DNA from: an uncultured Clostridia bacterium
GTDB lineage: Bacteria > Bacillota > Clostridia > Oscillospirales > Ruminococcaceae
Length of the DNA stretch: 6,808 nt
NCBI GenBank assembly: GCA_937894185.1
Contig: CALCSA010000321.1
Coordinates: 1-6,808, forward strand
Reading direction: 5' to 3'
Shown: positions 1-5,887 of the stretch, in pieces
Layout of the letters: every line of letters begins with the position of its first letter
Numbering within the stretch: position 1 is the first letter of the stretch
Made by a program: the position numbers and the translations under genes
Notes under the pieces: model-generated
Seen by the model: the letters and a program-made list of their open reading frames with translations, nothing else
Told to the model about the DNA's origin: nothing
The model's database searches: none

Positions 1-56
1 AAAAACAGAGCTTTGTAGCTTAACTGCGTGTCTGGCGCTGCGGGCGTGGGTCACCG

Positions 57-169
57 CTATCCTTCGAAGAGGCCGACCGGATGATTGACGACTACATTTT
101 TTCTACAACCATGAGCGCATCCAGTTAAAAACAGGAGTGGCGCCGCTTACGCTACGCCACTCCGCCTAG
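57..169 (+). pseudogene. IS3-family transposase C-terminal remnant, frameshifted
   Basis: Translation gives SFEEADRMIDDYIF from base 60, then, after a shift of reading frame in the run of six T at 97-102, FYNHERIQLKTG and a tail ending PLTLRHSA with a TAG stop at 167-169. Joined, this is the end of the integrase (DDE) domain of IS3-family OrfB transposases, whose signature is YI-x-FYN-x-x-R-I-Q-x-K followed by a P-x-x-x-R tail. The frames join if one T is restored, so one T appears to be missing. In the upstream frame a TAA lies at 21-23, and bases 1-56 do not read convincingly as transposase, so the copy seems decayed rather than just clipped by the window edge. It cannot make an active transposase. 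The family call is from motif recognition; the IS subgroup is not known. Confidence 0.8.
134..163. repeat. 9-bp inverted repeat (hairpin) at the transposase 3' end
   Basis: GGAGTGGCG (134-142) and CGCCACTCC (155-163) are perfect complements around a 12-base spacer, spanning the last transposase codons. Only a weak T stretch follows (TCTTAACTTTT), so it may be a poor terminator or an RNA structure of the element. The pairing is seen directly; the role is inference. Confidence 0.5.
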
Positions 170-196
170 TCTTAACTTTTCCTGCTCCCGGGGCTC

Positions 197-229
197 TTTT
201 GTACTGTCCGCACAATTTGGGGCTGTTCA
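197..229 (+). mobile_element. Probable right end of the IS3-family element
   Basis: About 30 bases after the transposase stop comes TTTTGTACTGTCCGC, and the segment runs to GGGGCTGTTCA, ending in CA at 228-229. IS3-family elements usually have terminal inverted repeats with TG...CA ends shortly after the transposase stop, and the sequence becomes unrelated and AT-rich after this point. The left end is outside the window, so the repeat cannot be confirmed and no target-site duplication can be tested. The boundary is an inference from position and base pattern. Confidence 0.4.
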
Positions 230-690
230 ATCATTTGACTATACGGAGGCTTTTGTTTGTTTTAGGAAGGGAGTCCACCGGTTTTGGTGCGAACGATCAT
301 CGCAGGTCTGCCGAATCAAATGGCCTTTACTGCGTCGTTTCCATTTGTGCCAATCCCTTCCCAAGCGTAAGTCTGTACCGGCTTAGAAGTCTACCTTCAC
401 CAAAAATATTGGGGCATTCCAAGGGGAACAATCCTCTTGGCTCTGGGGTTCCAATAAGGGCGCGGGCCGCCCTGTTGGCACACAATTTTGCTTTGCAAAG
501 TCTGGGCTGTTTCTACATGAGATTAAGTTAAAACATGACAGCATGCAACTTGAATGGCACTGATTTATTTGGGAAATCAAAACAGTTTAGCTGAACAGTC
601 AAAGAGCTTTACACGCCACCTTCCCGGAAGATGAGGCCGCCGGCCAAATCTATCATCCGCCCGCATATTTTCCCTTGTGGCAACCGGTCT
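230..690. other. AT-richer stretch without a recognisable gene
   Basis: Between the IS end and the promoter at 694 I see no convincing gene on either strand. A 110-codon + frame (199-531) begins with TTG inside the IS end, has no ribosome binding site and reads as a low-complexity mixture; a 65-codon - frame (383-580) likewise matches nothing I know. Small palindromes are present: CTTTGCAAAG at 491-500, and TGATTT/AAATCA at 561-566 and 574-579. Base composition is visibly more AT-rich than the genes to the right, which fits decayed DNA left by mobile-element activity. Confidence 0.55.
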
Positions 691-731
691 GGCTTGCACA
701 ACAGATTCAGGAGCGCTATAATAAGACATAG
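591..731 (+). pseudogene. Possible 3' relic of an unidentified gene
   Basis: An open frame of 46 codons ends with TAG at 729-731. It contains TFPEDEAAGQIYHPP and an aromatic-rich end with PLWQPVW and QQIQERYNKT. The composition looks protein-like rather than random, but the frame follows a TAG at 588-590 and has no ATG or GTG and no ribosome binding site at its beginning. It may be the surviving 3' end of a gene lost near the IS element. It could also be chance: the promoter proposed for the next gene lies inside it (TATAAT spans the Tyr-Asn codons). I do not recognise the family. Confidence 0.25.
694..722 (+). promoter_or_regulatory. Promoter for the nitrilase-like gene
   Basis: TTGCAC (694-699), a 17-base spacer and a perfect TATAAT (717-722) make a sigma-A type promoter. 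The -35 box matches the consensus only in its TTG, but the -10 box and spacing are ideal. Transcription would begin near 729, about 38 bases before the GTG start at 767. Confidence 0.6.
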
Positions 732-766
732 AAAGGCGGCATTGCGCCGAGCAAGGGGGTGGAGTT

Positions 767-1465
767 GTGAAGGAGCTGGTGTTAAGCGTGGGGGAACCTT
801 GGACCTCCCCGGCTTGGGGGAGCAATTTTGTCATGTTTGCCACCGAGACAGGGCAGCCGGTGCCGGAACCCAAGACCCAAGAATATCTGCGCCGCTGCTG
901 CAAATACGCCCGTCACTATCAGGTGTGGCTGGTGCCCGAACGCTTCGTGCTGATGGGGTACCAGTGCATGTGCCTCATCGACCCTCAGGGCAAGGTGGCC
1001 GGAGCCCAGAAGGCTCTGTACAACAGCCCCGCCCACAGGGTATTCGGAGCGAAAAAAAGCGCTTCTCTCAACATTTTCCCCACCGAGATGGGCAGCATCT
1101 TTCTGTGTGTGGATGTGGACATCTACCGCCCCGAGGTAGCCCGCATCGCCGCCGCCATGGGCGCTCAAATCATCCTCTGCAACCAGAACATCCTACAAGG
1201 GGATTATTCCAGCAGTATGGTGCTGACCGGCTCTTGGAACGCCGCCCAGCTGGCGGGTGTTTACGTGGTATCCGTCACCAACCAATTTCACTGTGTCTGC
1301 GCCCCCATCCCCCTTTCCCCCCTAAAGGATGGCTTCCTCTCTCCCCCGGGGTTGCGACTGCCCATGACCCAAACGCTCTCGGTACCGGAATTGAGTACAC
1401 TCAAAAGGCCCAAGCCCCTCTCCCGCAAGCTGTACGCCCTGCACCGCAACGAGTTGATCGGATGA
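767..1465 (+). CDS. Nitrilase (carbon-nitrogen hydrolase) superfamily-like protein, short and divergent
   Basis: This 232-residue protein starts at GTG 767, seven bases after AAGGGGG (753-759); an in-frame TAA at 722-724 rules out a much longer protein. The middle follows the nitrilase fold pattern: the strand LIDPQGKVAGAQKALY (70-85), where Lys82 matches the conserved catalytic lysine; then IFLCVDVDIYRPEVARIAAA (111-130), the region equal to the usual ICYDxRFPE nucleophile site; then GAQIILCNQ (132-140) and the typical GVYVVSVTNQF (164-174). The family hydrolyses amides or nitriles with a Glu-Lys-Cys triad. Here the cysteine is doubtful: counting back from the Pro-Glu pair (122-123) puts Asp at the nucleophile position, and Cys114 lies two residues earlier. 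The N-terminus is shorter than in active members, so the first Glu is also unclear (Glu27 or Glu58 are possibilities). It is probably cytosolic, since no signal peptide is seen. It appears to be transcribed alone from its own promoter. The fold call is moderately secure; the substrate, and whether it is active, are unknown. Confidence 0.7.
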   Translation: MKELVLSVGEPWTSPAWGSNFVMFATETGQPVPEPKTQEYLRRCCKYARHYQVWLVPERFVLMGYQCMCLIDPQGKVAGAQKALYNSPAHRVFGAKKSASLNIFPTEMGSIFLCVDVDIYRPEVARIAAAMGAQIILCNQNILQGDYSSSMVLTGSWNAAQLAGVYVVSVTNQFHCVCAPIPLSPLKDGFLSPPGLRLPMTQTLSVPELSTLKRPKPLSRKLYALHRNELIG

Positions 1466-1520
1466 TGAAAAACACCTCCCCGCCCGGAAGAAGCCCTTTC
1501 AGCATAGCATTGACGGCACC

Positions 1521-1535
1521 GGCAAGCGTCTTGCC
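1521..1535. repeat. Small hairpin next to the terminator
   Basis: GGCAAG (1521-1526) and CTTGCC (1530-1535) pair perfectly around the triloop CGT, just before the main terminator stem. It has no T-run of its own. It may add to termination or be a chance palindrome. Confidence 0.35.
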
Positions 1536-1539
1536 AGCA

Positions 1540-1572
1540 AAAAACAGGCCCTCAAACAGGGGGCCTGTTTTT
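1540..1572. terminator. Bidirectional intrinsic terminator between convergent genes
   Basis: AAAAACAGGCCC (1540-1551) pairs perfectly with GGGCCTGTTTTT (1561-1572) around a 9-base loop. The GC-rich core CAGGCCC is followed by a T-run on both strands: TTTTT at 1568-1572 on +, and six T on - (complement of 1539-1544). It therefore ends the + strand nitrilase-like transcript (stop at 1465) and the - strand ttcA transcript (stop at 1604). Confidence 0.88.
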
Positions 1573-1603
1573 GATTGTAACGTAAATCGTTGGCGGGATT
1601 TTT

Positions 1604-2302
1604 TCACCAGCCGGAAAGATGGGCCCGGCAGATGGCTCCAAACAACTTCTTGGAAATCCCCGGGAACTTTGCCTTTTCCGCTTCCCGCAGCCATTCCTTA
1701 GTCTCCTGACGGGTGGTGACACCGTCTACGGGGCAGTTTTTCTCCACGACAGGAAGCTGCTCCCGCCGGGCGCAGGAAGACACATCCCGCTCGGTAGAAA
1801 GGCAAAGGGGACGAATCATGGTTAAATCCTTGCGGGAAAGGTAGCTGCCCAGCCGCCCCTCGTACATCAGATTCATCAAAAACGTCTCCACCGCGTCGTC
1901 CCGGTGGTGGCCCAGAGCAATCTTGTTGCAGCCCTCTGCCTTGGCCATGTCGTGGAGCATTCCCCGGCGCATCCGGGCGCAAAGGCTGCAAGGGTTTTTC
2001 TCTTGCCGCTCCACCAGAAGAATCTCTCCCAACTGGCTGCGGCGAATGACGTGGGGAATCCCCAGTCTGCCGCAAAGCCCCGTCACCGCCGTGTAATCCG
2101 TCTGCCTGCCGTGAAAGCAGGGGTCGATGGTGAGGGCCACCAGCCGGTAATCCATGCCGATGAATTTTTTCAGGTGGGCAAGACCCGCCAGCAGGACAAG
2201 GGAATCCTTGCCGCCGCTGACTCCCACCGCAATGCCGTCGCCCTCTTGAATCATACCGTAATCGGCGACAGCTTTGCGCATCGCCCCCAGAATCTGCTGC
2301 AT
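1604..2302 (-). CDS. ttcA: tRNA 2-thiocytidine biosynthesis protein, TtcA family
   Basis: The protein has 232 residues from ATG 2302, chosen because GGAGG (2308-2312) stands five bases upstream; a longer frame from TTG 2314 would overlap that site. Features in order are the PP-loop ATP pyrophosphatase motif SGGKDS (29-34), the pair Cys105-x-x-Cys108 within PCSLCARMRRG, the conserved GHHRDDAVET (131-140) and a distal Cys190 in KNCPV. Known TtcA enzymes bind a [4Fe-4S] cluster through a CxxC pair plus a third cysteine, adenylate C32 of certain tRNAs with ATP and insert sulfur to form 2-thiocytidine in the cytosol. All three cysteines are in place here. At 232 residues it is shorter than E. coli TtcA (about 310), as is common for Firmicutes members. 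The exact tRNA target is not shown by sequence; a related PP-loop thiolase is the main alternative. It is convergent with the nitrilase-like gene, divergent from ldhA, and has its own promoter and operator. Confidence 0.9.
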   Translation of the reverse strand: MQQILGAMRKAVADYGMIQEGDGIAVGVSGGKDSLVLLAGLAHLKKFIGMDYRLVALTIDPCFHGRQTDYTAVTGLCGRLGIPHVIRRSQLGEILLVERQEKNPCSLCARMRRGMLHDMAKAEGCNKIALGHHRDDAVETFLMNLMYEGRLGSYLSRKDLTMIRPLCLSTERDVSSCARREQLPVVEKNCPVDGVTTRQETKEWLREAEKAKFPGISKKLFGAICRAHLSGW

Positions 2303-2326
2303 CGTAGCCTCCAAAATTAAGCGTTT

Positions 2327-2345
2327 GTAAACTCCCTTAGTTTAC
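2327..2345. promoter_or_regulatory. Candidate repressor operator (GTAAACT-N5-AGTTTAC)
   Basis: GTAAACT (2327-2333) and AGTTTAC (2339-2345) form a perfect 7-bp inverted repeat around CCCTT. It covers the -10 box and the expected start of ttcA transcription on the - strand, the usual position for a dimeric repressor that blocks RNA polymerase. It does not read as a terminator because it has no T-run. The regulator is not identified: the site does not match the Rex, BirA or NrdR patterns as I know them. The symmetry is seen; the role is inference. Confidence 0.55.
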
Positions 2346-2367
2346 TGGATGCCGCCCTTCCTGTCAA
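2339..2367 (-). promoter_or_regulatory. Promoter of ttcA
   Basis: On the - strand TTGACA (complement of 2362-2367) is a perfect -35 box. It is followed by a 17-base spacer and TAAACT (complement of 2339-2344), which matches the -10 consensus at four of six positions. Transcription would begin near 2332, about 30 bases before the ATG. Confidence 0.7.
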
Positions 2368-2451
2368 TGATTTTTGCTTTCTCCCGCCATAGTTTTTTCT
2401 TCCATCCATTCGGCATACTAACAACAGCACGAAATGGAAGGGAGCCCTGTG

Positions 2452-3438
2452 ATGAACATCGCCTTTTTTGATGCCAAACCCTACGACTATATTTGGTTTG
2501 AGCCGCTTTCCAAGGAGTACGGCTACGAGATCCACTACTGCGACTACCGACTGTGCGCCGATACGGCGGTGCTGGCCAGAGGATTCGATGTGGCCTGCGC
2601 CTTTGTCAACGACAAAATCTGCGCCGAAACCATTGGGGTACTCAAGGAGTGCGGCGTCCGAATGCTGGCCATGCGCTGCGCCGGATACAACAACGTGGAT
2701 GTGGCAGCCGCCGCAAAGGCGGGGCTTCCGGTGGTGCGGGTGCCCAGCTATTCCCCGTCGGCCGTGGCGGAACACACCGCCGCCCTGCTGTTGTCGGTCA
2801 ACCGCAAAACCCACCGGGCCTACTACCGCATCCGGGATAACAACTTTTCCATCAACGGCCTGATGGGCTTTGATCTGGCGGGAAAGACCGCCGGAATTAT
2901 CGGCACCGGGCAAATCGGCAGCCTTTTTGCAGGCATCGCCTCCGGCTTTGGGATGCGGGTGCTGGCCTACGACCCCTTTCCCAAGGAGGACCAGCTGGAG
3001 TACGTCTCGCTGGACCGGCTGTTTGCCGCCTCCGACATCATCTCCCTCCACTGTCCCCTCACCCCCGATACCTACCACATGATCAGCAAGAGCAGGGTGA
3101 AGGAAATGAAAAAAGGGGTGGTGATCCTCAACACCTCCCGGGGAGCGTTGATCGACACCGAGGCCCTGCTGGAAGGGTTGATTGACGGGCAGATCGGGGG
3201 CGCAGGGCTGGATGTCTATGAGGAGGAAAGCGACTACTTCTTTGAGGACCGCTCCGGGGAGATCATCCGGGACGAGGAGCTTTCCCGGTTGCTGACCCTG
3301 CCCAATGTGCTGGTCACCTCCCATCAGGCCTTCTTCACCCGAGAGGCCATGCAGGCCATCGCCATGGTGACTCTGGAAAATATCTGCGCCTTGGAGCAGG
3401 GCCGCCCCTTGGAGAATACCGTCCTGCCCCGGAGCTGA
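2452..3438 (+). CDS. ldhA: D-lactate dehydrogenase (D-isomer-specific 2-hydroxyacid dehydrogenase)
   Basis: The protein has 328 residues, close to the 329 of E. coli LdhA. ATG 2452 is chosen because AAGGGAG (2438-2444) lies seven bases upstream; an in-frame ATG at 2434 sits before that site. The NAD-binding Rossmann motif GTGQIG is at 151-156, with Asp174 (AYDP) ending the next strand, which indicates NAD rather than NADP. The catalytic set is Arg230 (TSRGALI), Glu257 (DVYEEE) and His291 (SHQAFFT); Arg75 (RCAGYNNVD) fits the substrate site. The FFED segment near 263-266 and HQAFFT are typical of the D-LDH branch. It reduces pyruvate to D-lactate and regenerates NAD+ in the cytosol during fermentation. 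D-2-hydroxyisocaproate dehydrogenase or a VanH-like enzyme share these motifs and cannot be fully excluded; no van genes are nearby. It seems monocistronic, with a terminator directly downstream. No strong promoter is visible: CATACT at 2414-2419 could be a -10 box, but lacks a good -35. Confidence 0.9.
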   Translation: MNIAFFDAKPYDYIWFEPLSKEYGYEIHYCDYRLCADTAVLARGFDVACAFVNDKICAETIGVLKECGVRMLAMRCAGYNNVDVAAAAKAGLPVVRVPSYSPSAVAEHTAALLLSVNRKTHRAYYRIRDNNFSINGLMGFDLAGKTAGIIGTGQIGSLFAGIASGFGMRVLAYDPFPKEDQLEYVSLDRLFAASDIISLHCPLTPDTYHMISKSRVKEMKKGVVILNTSRGALIDTEALLEGLIDGQIGGAGLDVYEEESDYFFEDRSGEIIRDEELSRLLTLPNVLVTSHQAFFTREAMQAIAMVTLENICALEQGRPLENTVLPRS

Positions 3439-3452
3439 CGGCCTGATCCCAC

Positions 3453-3484
3453 AAAAAAAGAAGGGCGTCTGCGCCTTCCTTTTC
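3453..3484. terminator. Bidirectional hairpin terminator between ldhA and the lipoprotein gene
   Basis: GAAGGGCG (3460-3467), loop TCTG and CGCCTTCC (3472-3479) form an imperfect stem with a G-U pair or one bulged G. On the - strand it is followed by seven T (complement of 3453-3459), making a good terminator for the PBP-lipoprotein unit ending at 3490. On the + strand only TTTT follows, so termination of ldhA (stop at 3438) may be weaker. Confidence 0.7.
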
Positions 3485-3489
3485 TGCTG

Positions 3490-3711
3490 CTATTTGCGTT
3501 TGATCCACAGGGCAATGCCGATGACGGCCAGCACAAAAATGACGAATACCGCCGGTACCCAGCGGATGGCCGGGGAACTCCTGTAAGCTGTATAAATCGC
3601 CGTTGGGCCGTCGGCACCGCCGATGATGCCAATGCTGCTGGCGGAGCGGGAGCAACCGGCCAGCGACAACAGGGAAAGTACTGCCGCCAAAGCGGGACAT
3701 AAGCGTTTCAT
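3490..3711 (-). CDS. Small lipoprotein with IGIIGGADGPTAIY motif and C-terminal membrane helix
   Basis: This 73-residue protein starts at ATG 3711, six bases after AAGGAG, and only 16 bases after the PBP stop, so the two are very likely co-transcribed. A longer in-frame reading runs back into the PBP gene but lacks support. It has a lipoprotein signal peptide (Lys2-Arg3, hydrophobic 6-18) with a perfect lipobox Leu17-Ala18-Gly19-Cys20. Then comes SIGIIGGADGPTAIY (26-40), a short linker, a transmembrane helix (about 52-70) and the basic end KRK. The predicted form has a lipid-anchored N-terminus and an outward loop tied to the membrane at both ends. IGIIGGADGPTAIY strongly resembles the conserved segment of the beta subunit of Na+-translocating decarboxylases (OadB/GcdB/MmdB) that holds a functional aspartate (here Asp34). 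At 73 residues it cannot be such a subunit, and any decarboxylase annotation would be a motif carry-over. Its function is unknown. The gene call is firm because of the ribosome site, lipobox and helix. Confidence 0.85.
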   Translation of the reverse strand: MKRLCPALAAVLSLLSLAGCSRSASSIGIIGGADGPTAIYTAYRSSPAIRWVPAVFVIFVLAVIGIALWIKRK

Positions 3712-3727
3712 CTTCTTCTCCTTCCAG

Positions 3728-5812
3728 TCATGGCAATGGGGCTGCTTCCTCTTCTTGAGCCACCGGAGCCGCCTGCTGCTGAACAGAGCCTGCTTCTCCG
3801 GCAGCTTCCTCCCCAAGGGCGGCAGGGTCGGGGGCCTGCTGGTCGTAGCCAAAGTAGGCGTCAAAGGCCGCCCGGGCCACCGGTGCGCCGGTGTAGCCGT
3901 GCCACCCCTTCTCGATGACTACCGCCACCGCAATCTGTGGCTCCTGAGCGGGGGCAAAAGCAATAAAGGTGGAGTTGGGCAGTCCCGCTGTTTCGGGGGT
4001 ACCGGTTTTAGAGGCCACATCCACAGGGTACCAGCCAAAGGTGGCGGAAGCGGTGCCTCCCGGCCGGGAAGCGGCCACCATGCCCTCGATAATCGCTTCA
4101 AAGGCTTCGGGGGGAGCGTCCACCACCTGAACCACCTGAGGCTGGGTGGACTGCACCACCTGCTGCAGGGAATAGTCCCGGATTTCGTGGACAATGGTTA
4201 CCTTCATCCGCTTGCCCCGGTTGGCAATGGTTGCGGTATAGTTGGCCAGCTGCAAGGGAGTAAACTGGTTGTACAGTTGCCCGATGGAGGACTGCACCAA
4301 GTCACCCTCGTACCACTGTTCCCCCTGTTTTTGCAGCTTGGTGGCGGGGTTGGAGCGCACTCCCGTCTTTTCGGGCAGCTCAATGCCGGTGGACTCTCCC
4401 AATCCCAGCTGGGCAGCCATGGAATCCACGGCTTCAATGCCGGCCCGGCGGCCGGTATCGTAAAAGTAGATGTTGCAGGAGCGGCTTAGAGCACGCACCA
4501 CATTGATGGGCCCGTGGTAGGAAAGGCAGGTGAAGACGTGGCTGCCCACACCATAGGCCTGCTGACAGTTGACCAGCTGATTTTTATCAATGATGCCGGC
4601 GCTCCATCCGGCAAGGGCGGTACTGGGCTTATAGGTAGAGCCGGGAGCGTATTCCCCCTGCAGCGCCCGATTGACCAGAGGCCTGCGGGGGTCGGCCAGC
4701 AGGGCGGAAAAATCCTGACGGTAGGTGGAAAGGTCATAGGAGGGATAGGTGGCCATAGCCAGAACCTCTCCGGTTTGCACGTCCAGCACCACGGCGGCGC
4801 CGGCGTCGGCCTCCCTGCCCTTGCCCTCCGGCTCGTTTTCCTGCAGGTACTTGATCTGATCCTCCAGCGCCTTCTGCAGGGTGAGCTGAAGGTCGGTGTC
4901 CAGAGAGAGCACCACCGTATCCCCGGGAACGGGGGGTTGGCTTTCCACATCCTTGATTACCACGTTGCCGCTTTCCAGATGGATTTCCCGCTTGCCGTTG
5001 GTTCCGCGCAGCACACTTTCAAAGGCTTTTTCCGCGCCCTCCTTGCCCACAATGTCGTCCATGGCGTAGCCCTTTTCCTTGAGCTCGGGGTATTCCTCCC
5101 GGTAGATGGGGCCGACGGTTCCGATGATGTGGGGGGCGACCAAGCCGTTTTCGTACTGGCGGATGGCATTTTCAACCACATCCACCCCGGCCAGCTGGTA
5201 GCTTTGCTCCTTGATGCGAACCACCGAATCGATGGAAACATCGGTAGCAAAGGTGTAGGGCACGTTAAAGGCAAAGCCCCGCTGCTCCATCTCGTATCGC
5301 ACCCCGGCAATGTTCCGCTGATCGGCAGGCTCAAACTCCTCCAGCTTGTACCGCTGCACCAGCTGATACATAGCATCCTCGGCAGTGGCGTAGCTCTGGA
5401 TCCCCAAAAAGTTCCGCAGCTTGTTCATTGACTCTTCCCGGCCGGACAGCACCTCAAAGGGCGGCCACTTGGAAATGGGAAGATGATCGGTCCACTCCTC
5501 CCCCAACTCCTCGCAGAGCTGCATCAGCCGCTGCAAAATCTCGTTTTGGGAGGCTGCGGGGAGCCACGCCTTATCCAGAATCACATCGTAGCCCATGCGG
5601 TTGACGGTGAGGGGCTTGCCGGTGCGGTCTACAATTTCGCCCCGGGTGGCCTTGACCACCTGAGTGCTGATGTAGCTGCCGTCCAGAATCTTTTTGTACT
5701 CCTCGGCGTTGATGATCTGAATGCTCATCAATCGGGCGATGTAGATTCCCACGACAATCAAAGCCAGCACCGCCACAATCCAGCGCCGCCAGCGCAGAGC
5801 GCGAAGGTTCAT
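3728..5812 (-). CDS. Class B penicillin-binding protein (PBP2/MrdA-like transpeptidase)
   Basis: The protein has 694 residues from ATG 5812, eight bases after a perfect AAGGAGG (complement of 5821-5827); an in-frame ATG at 5839 has no such site. It has a short basic N-terminus (RALRWRR), one membrane anchor (about 11-31) and the PBP dimerisation/pedestal region beginning with RGEIVDR (57-63), with VGKEGAEKAFE near 255-265. The transpeptidase domain runs from about 338 (AAVVLDVQTGEVLAMATYP) and holds all three active-site motifs: Ser392-Thr-Tyr-Lys395, Ser445-Cys-Asn447 and Lys602-Thr-Gly-Thr605. It cross-links peptidoglycan on the outer face of the membrane and is the target of beta-lactams. 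SSIGQLYNQFTPLQLANY resembles the MrdA (elongation) group more than the division PBP3/SpoVD group, and no PASTA domain is present; the subgroup remains an inference. The last 40 or so residues (from about 655) form an Ala/Glu/Gln/Pro-rich, probably disordered tail. The DUF512 gene lies 75 bases upstream and the lipoprotein 16 bases downstream. Confidence 0.93.
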   Translation of the reverse strand: MNLRALRWRRWIVAVLALIVVGIYIARLMSIQIINAEEYKKILDGSYISTQVVKATRGEIVDRTGKPLTVNRMGYDVILDKAWLPAASQNEILQRLMQLCEELGEEWTDHLPISKWPPFEVLSGREESMNKLRNFLGIQSYATAEDAMYQLVQRYKLEEFEPADQRNIAGVRYEMEQRGFAFNVPYTFATDVSIDSVVRIKEQSYQLAGVDVVENAIRQYENGLVAPHIIGTVGPIYREEYPELKEKGYAMDDIVGKEGAEKAFESVLRGTNGKREIHLESGNVVIKDVESQPPVPGDTVVLSLDTDLQLTLQKALEDQIKYLQENEPEGKGREADAGAAVVLDVQTGEVLAMATYPSYDLSTYRQDFSALLADPRRPLVNRALQGEYAPGSTYKPSTALAGWSAGIIDKNQLVNCQQAYGVGSHVFTCLSYHGPINVVRALSRSCNIYFYDTGRRAGIEAVDSMAAQLGLGESTGIELPEKTGVRSNPATKLQKQGEQWYEGDLVQSSIGQLYNQFTPLQLANYTATIANRGKRMKVTIVHEIRDYSLQQVVQSTQPQVVQVVDAPPEAFEAIIEGMVAASRPGGTASATFGWYPVDVASKTGTPETAGLPNSTFIAFAPAQEPQIAVAVVIEKGWHGYTGAPVARAAFDAYFGYDQQAPDPAALGEEAAGEAGSVQQQAAPVAQEEEAAPLP

Positions 5813-5845
5813 CCCCTTTCCCTCCTTTCCACAGAACATGCCTGA

Positions 5846-5875
5846 AGTATCACCTTGGAACCGGGATGCTGTAAA
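5846..5875 (-). promoter_or_regulatory. Candidate promoter of the PBP-lipoprotein unit
   Basis: On the - strand TTTACA (complement of 5870-5875) matches the -35 consensus at five of six positions. After an 18-base spacer comes GATACT (complement of 5846-5851), four of six for a -10 box. Transcription would start near 5839, giving a leader of about 27 bases with the AAGGAGG site. No terminator is seen after the upstream DUF512 gene, so read-through from it is also likely. Confidence 0.45.
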
Positions 5876-5887
5876 CCAAGCCGAAGC

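Noticed and set aside
631..1701. 356-codon + frame overlapping the nitrilase-like gene
   Set aside because: Its translation is Arg/Pro/Ser-rich without domains, it crosses the terminator at 1540-1572, and it overlaps a gene with a better start and recognisable fold motifs.
2346..2451. Search for a Rex-type redox operator or strong promoter upstream of ldhA
   Set aside because: No TTGTTAA-N4-TTAACAA-like site is present, and CATACT at 2414-2419 has no acceptable -35 box at the right distance, so no promoter is annotated.
2317..3324. 335-codon open frame on the - strand opposite ldhA
   Set aside because: It is the antisense shadow of a well-supported dehydrogenase gene; its translation is Gly/His/Val-rich with no family motif and no ribosome binding site.
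3490..3864. Longer reading of the small lipoprotein (124 codons) starting inside the PBP gene
   Set aside because: The extra N-terminus is Arg/Pro-rich shadow of PBP codons, while ATG 3711 has a good AAGGAG site and gives a perfect signal peptide and lipobox.
4514..5431. 305-codon + strand open frame opposite the PBP gene, with others at 3623-4489 and 5855-6583
   Set aside because: All lie antisense to PBP or DUF512 coding sequence with clear motifs; long antisense frames are expected from GC-biased third codon positions.
5852..5887. CTTGG...CCAAG inverted repeat after the DUF512 stop as a terminator
   Set aside because: Only five base pairs with a 17-base loop and no T-run, so it does not qualify as an intrinsic terminator.
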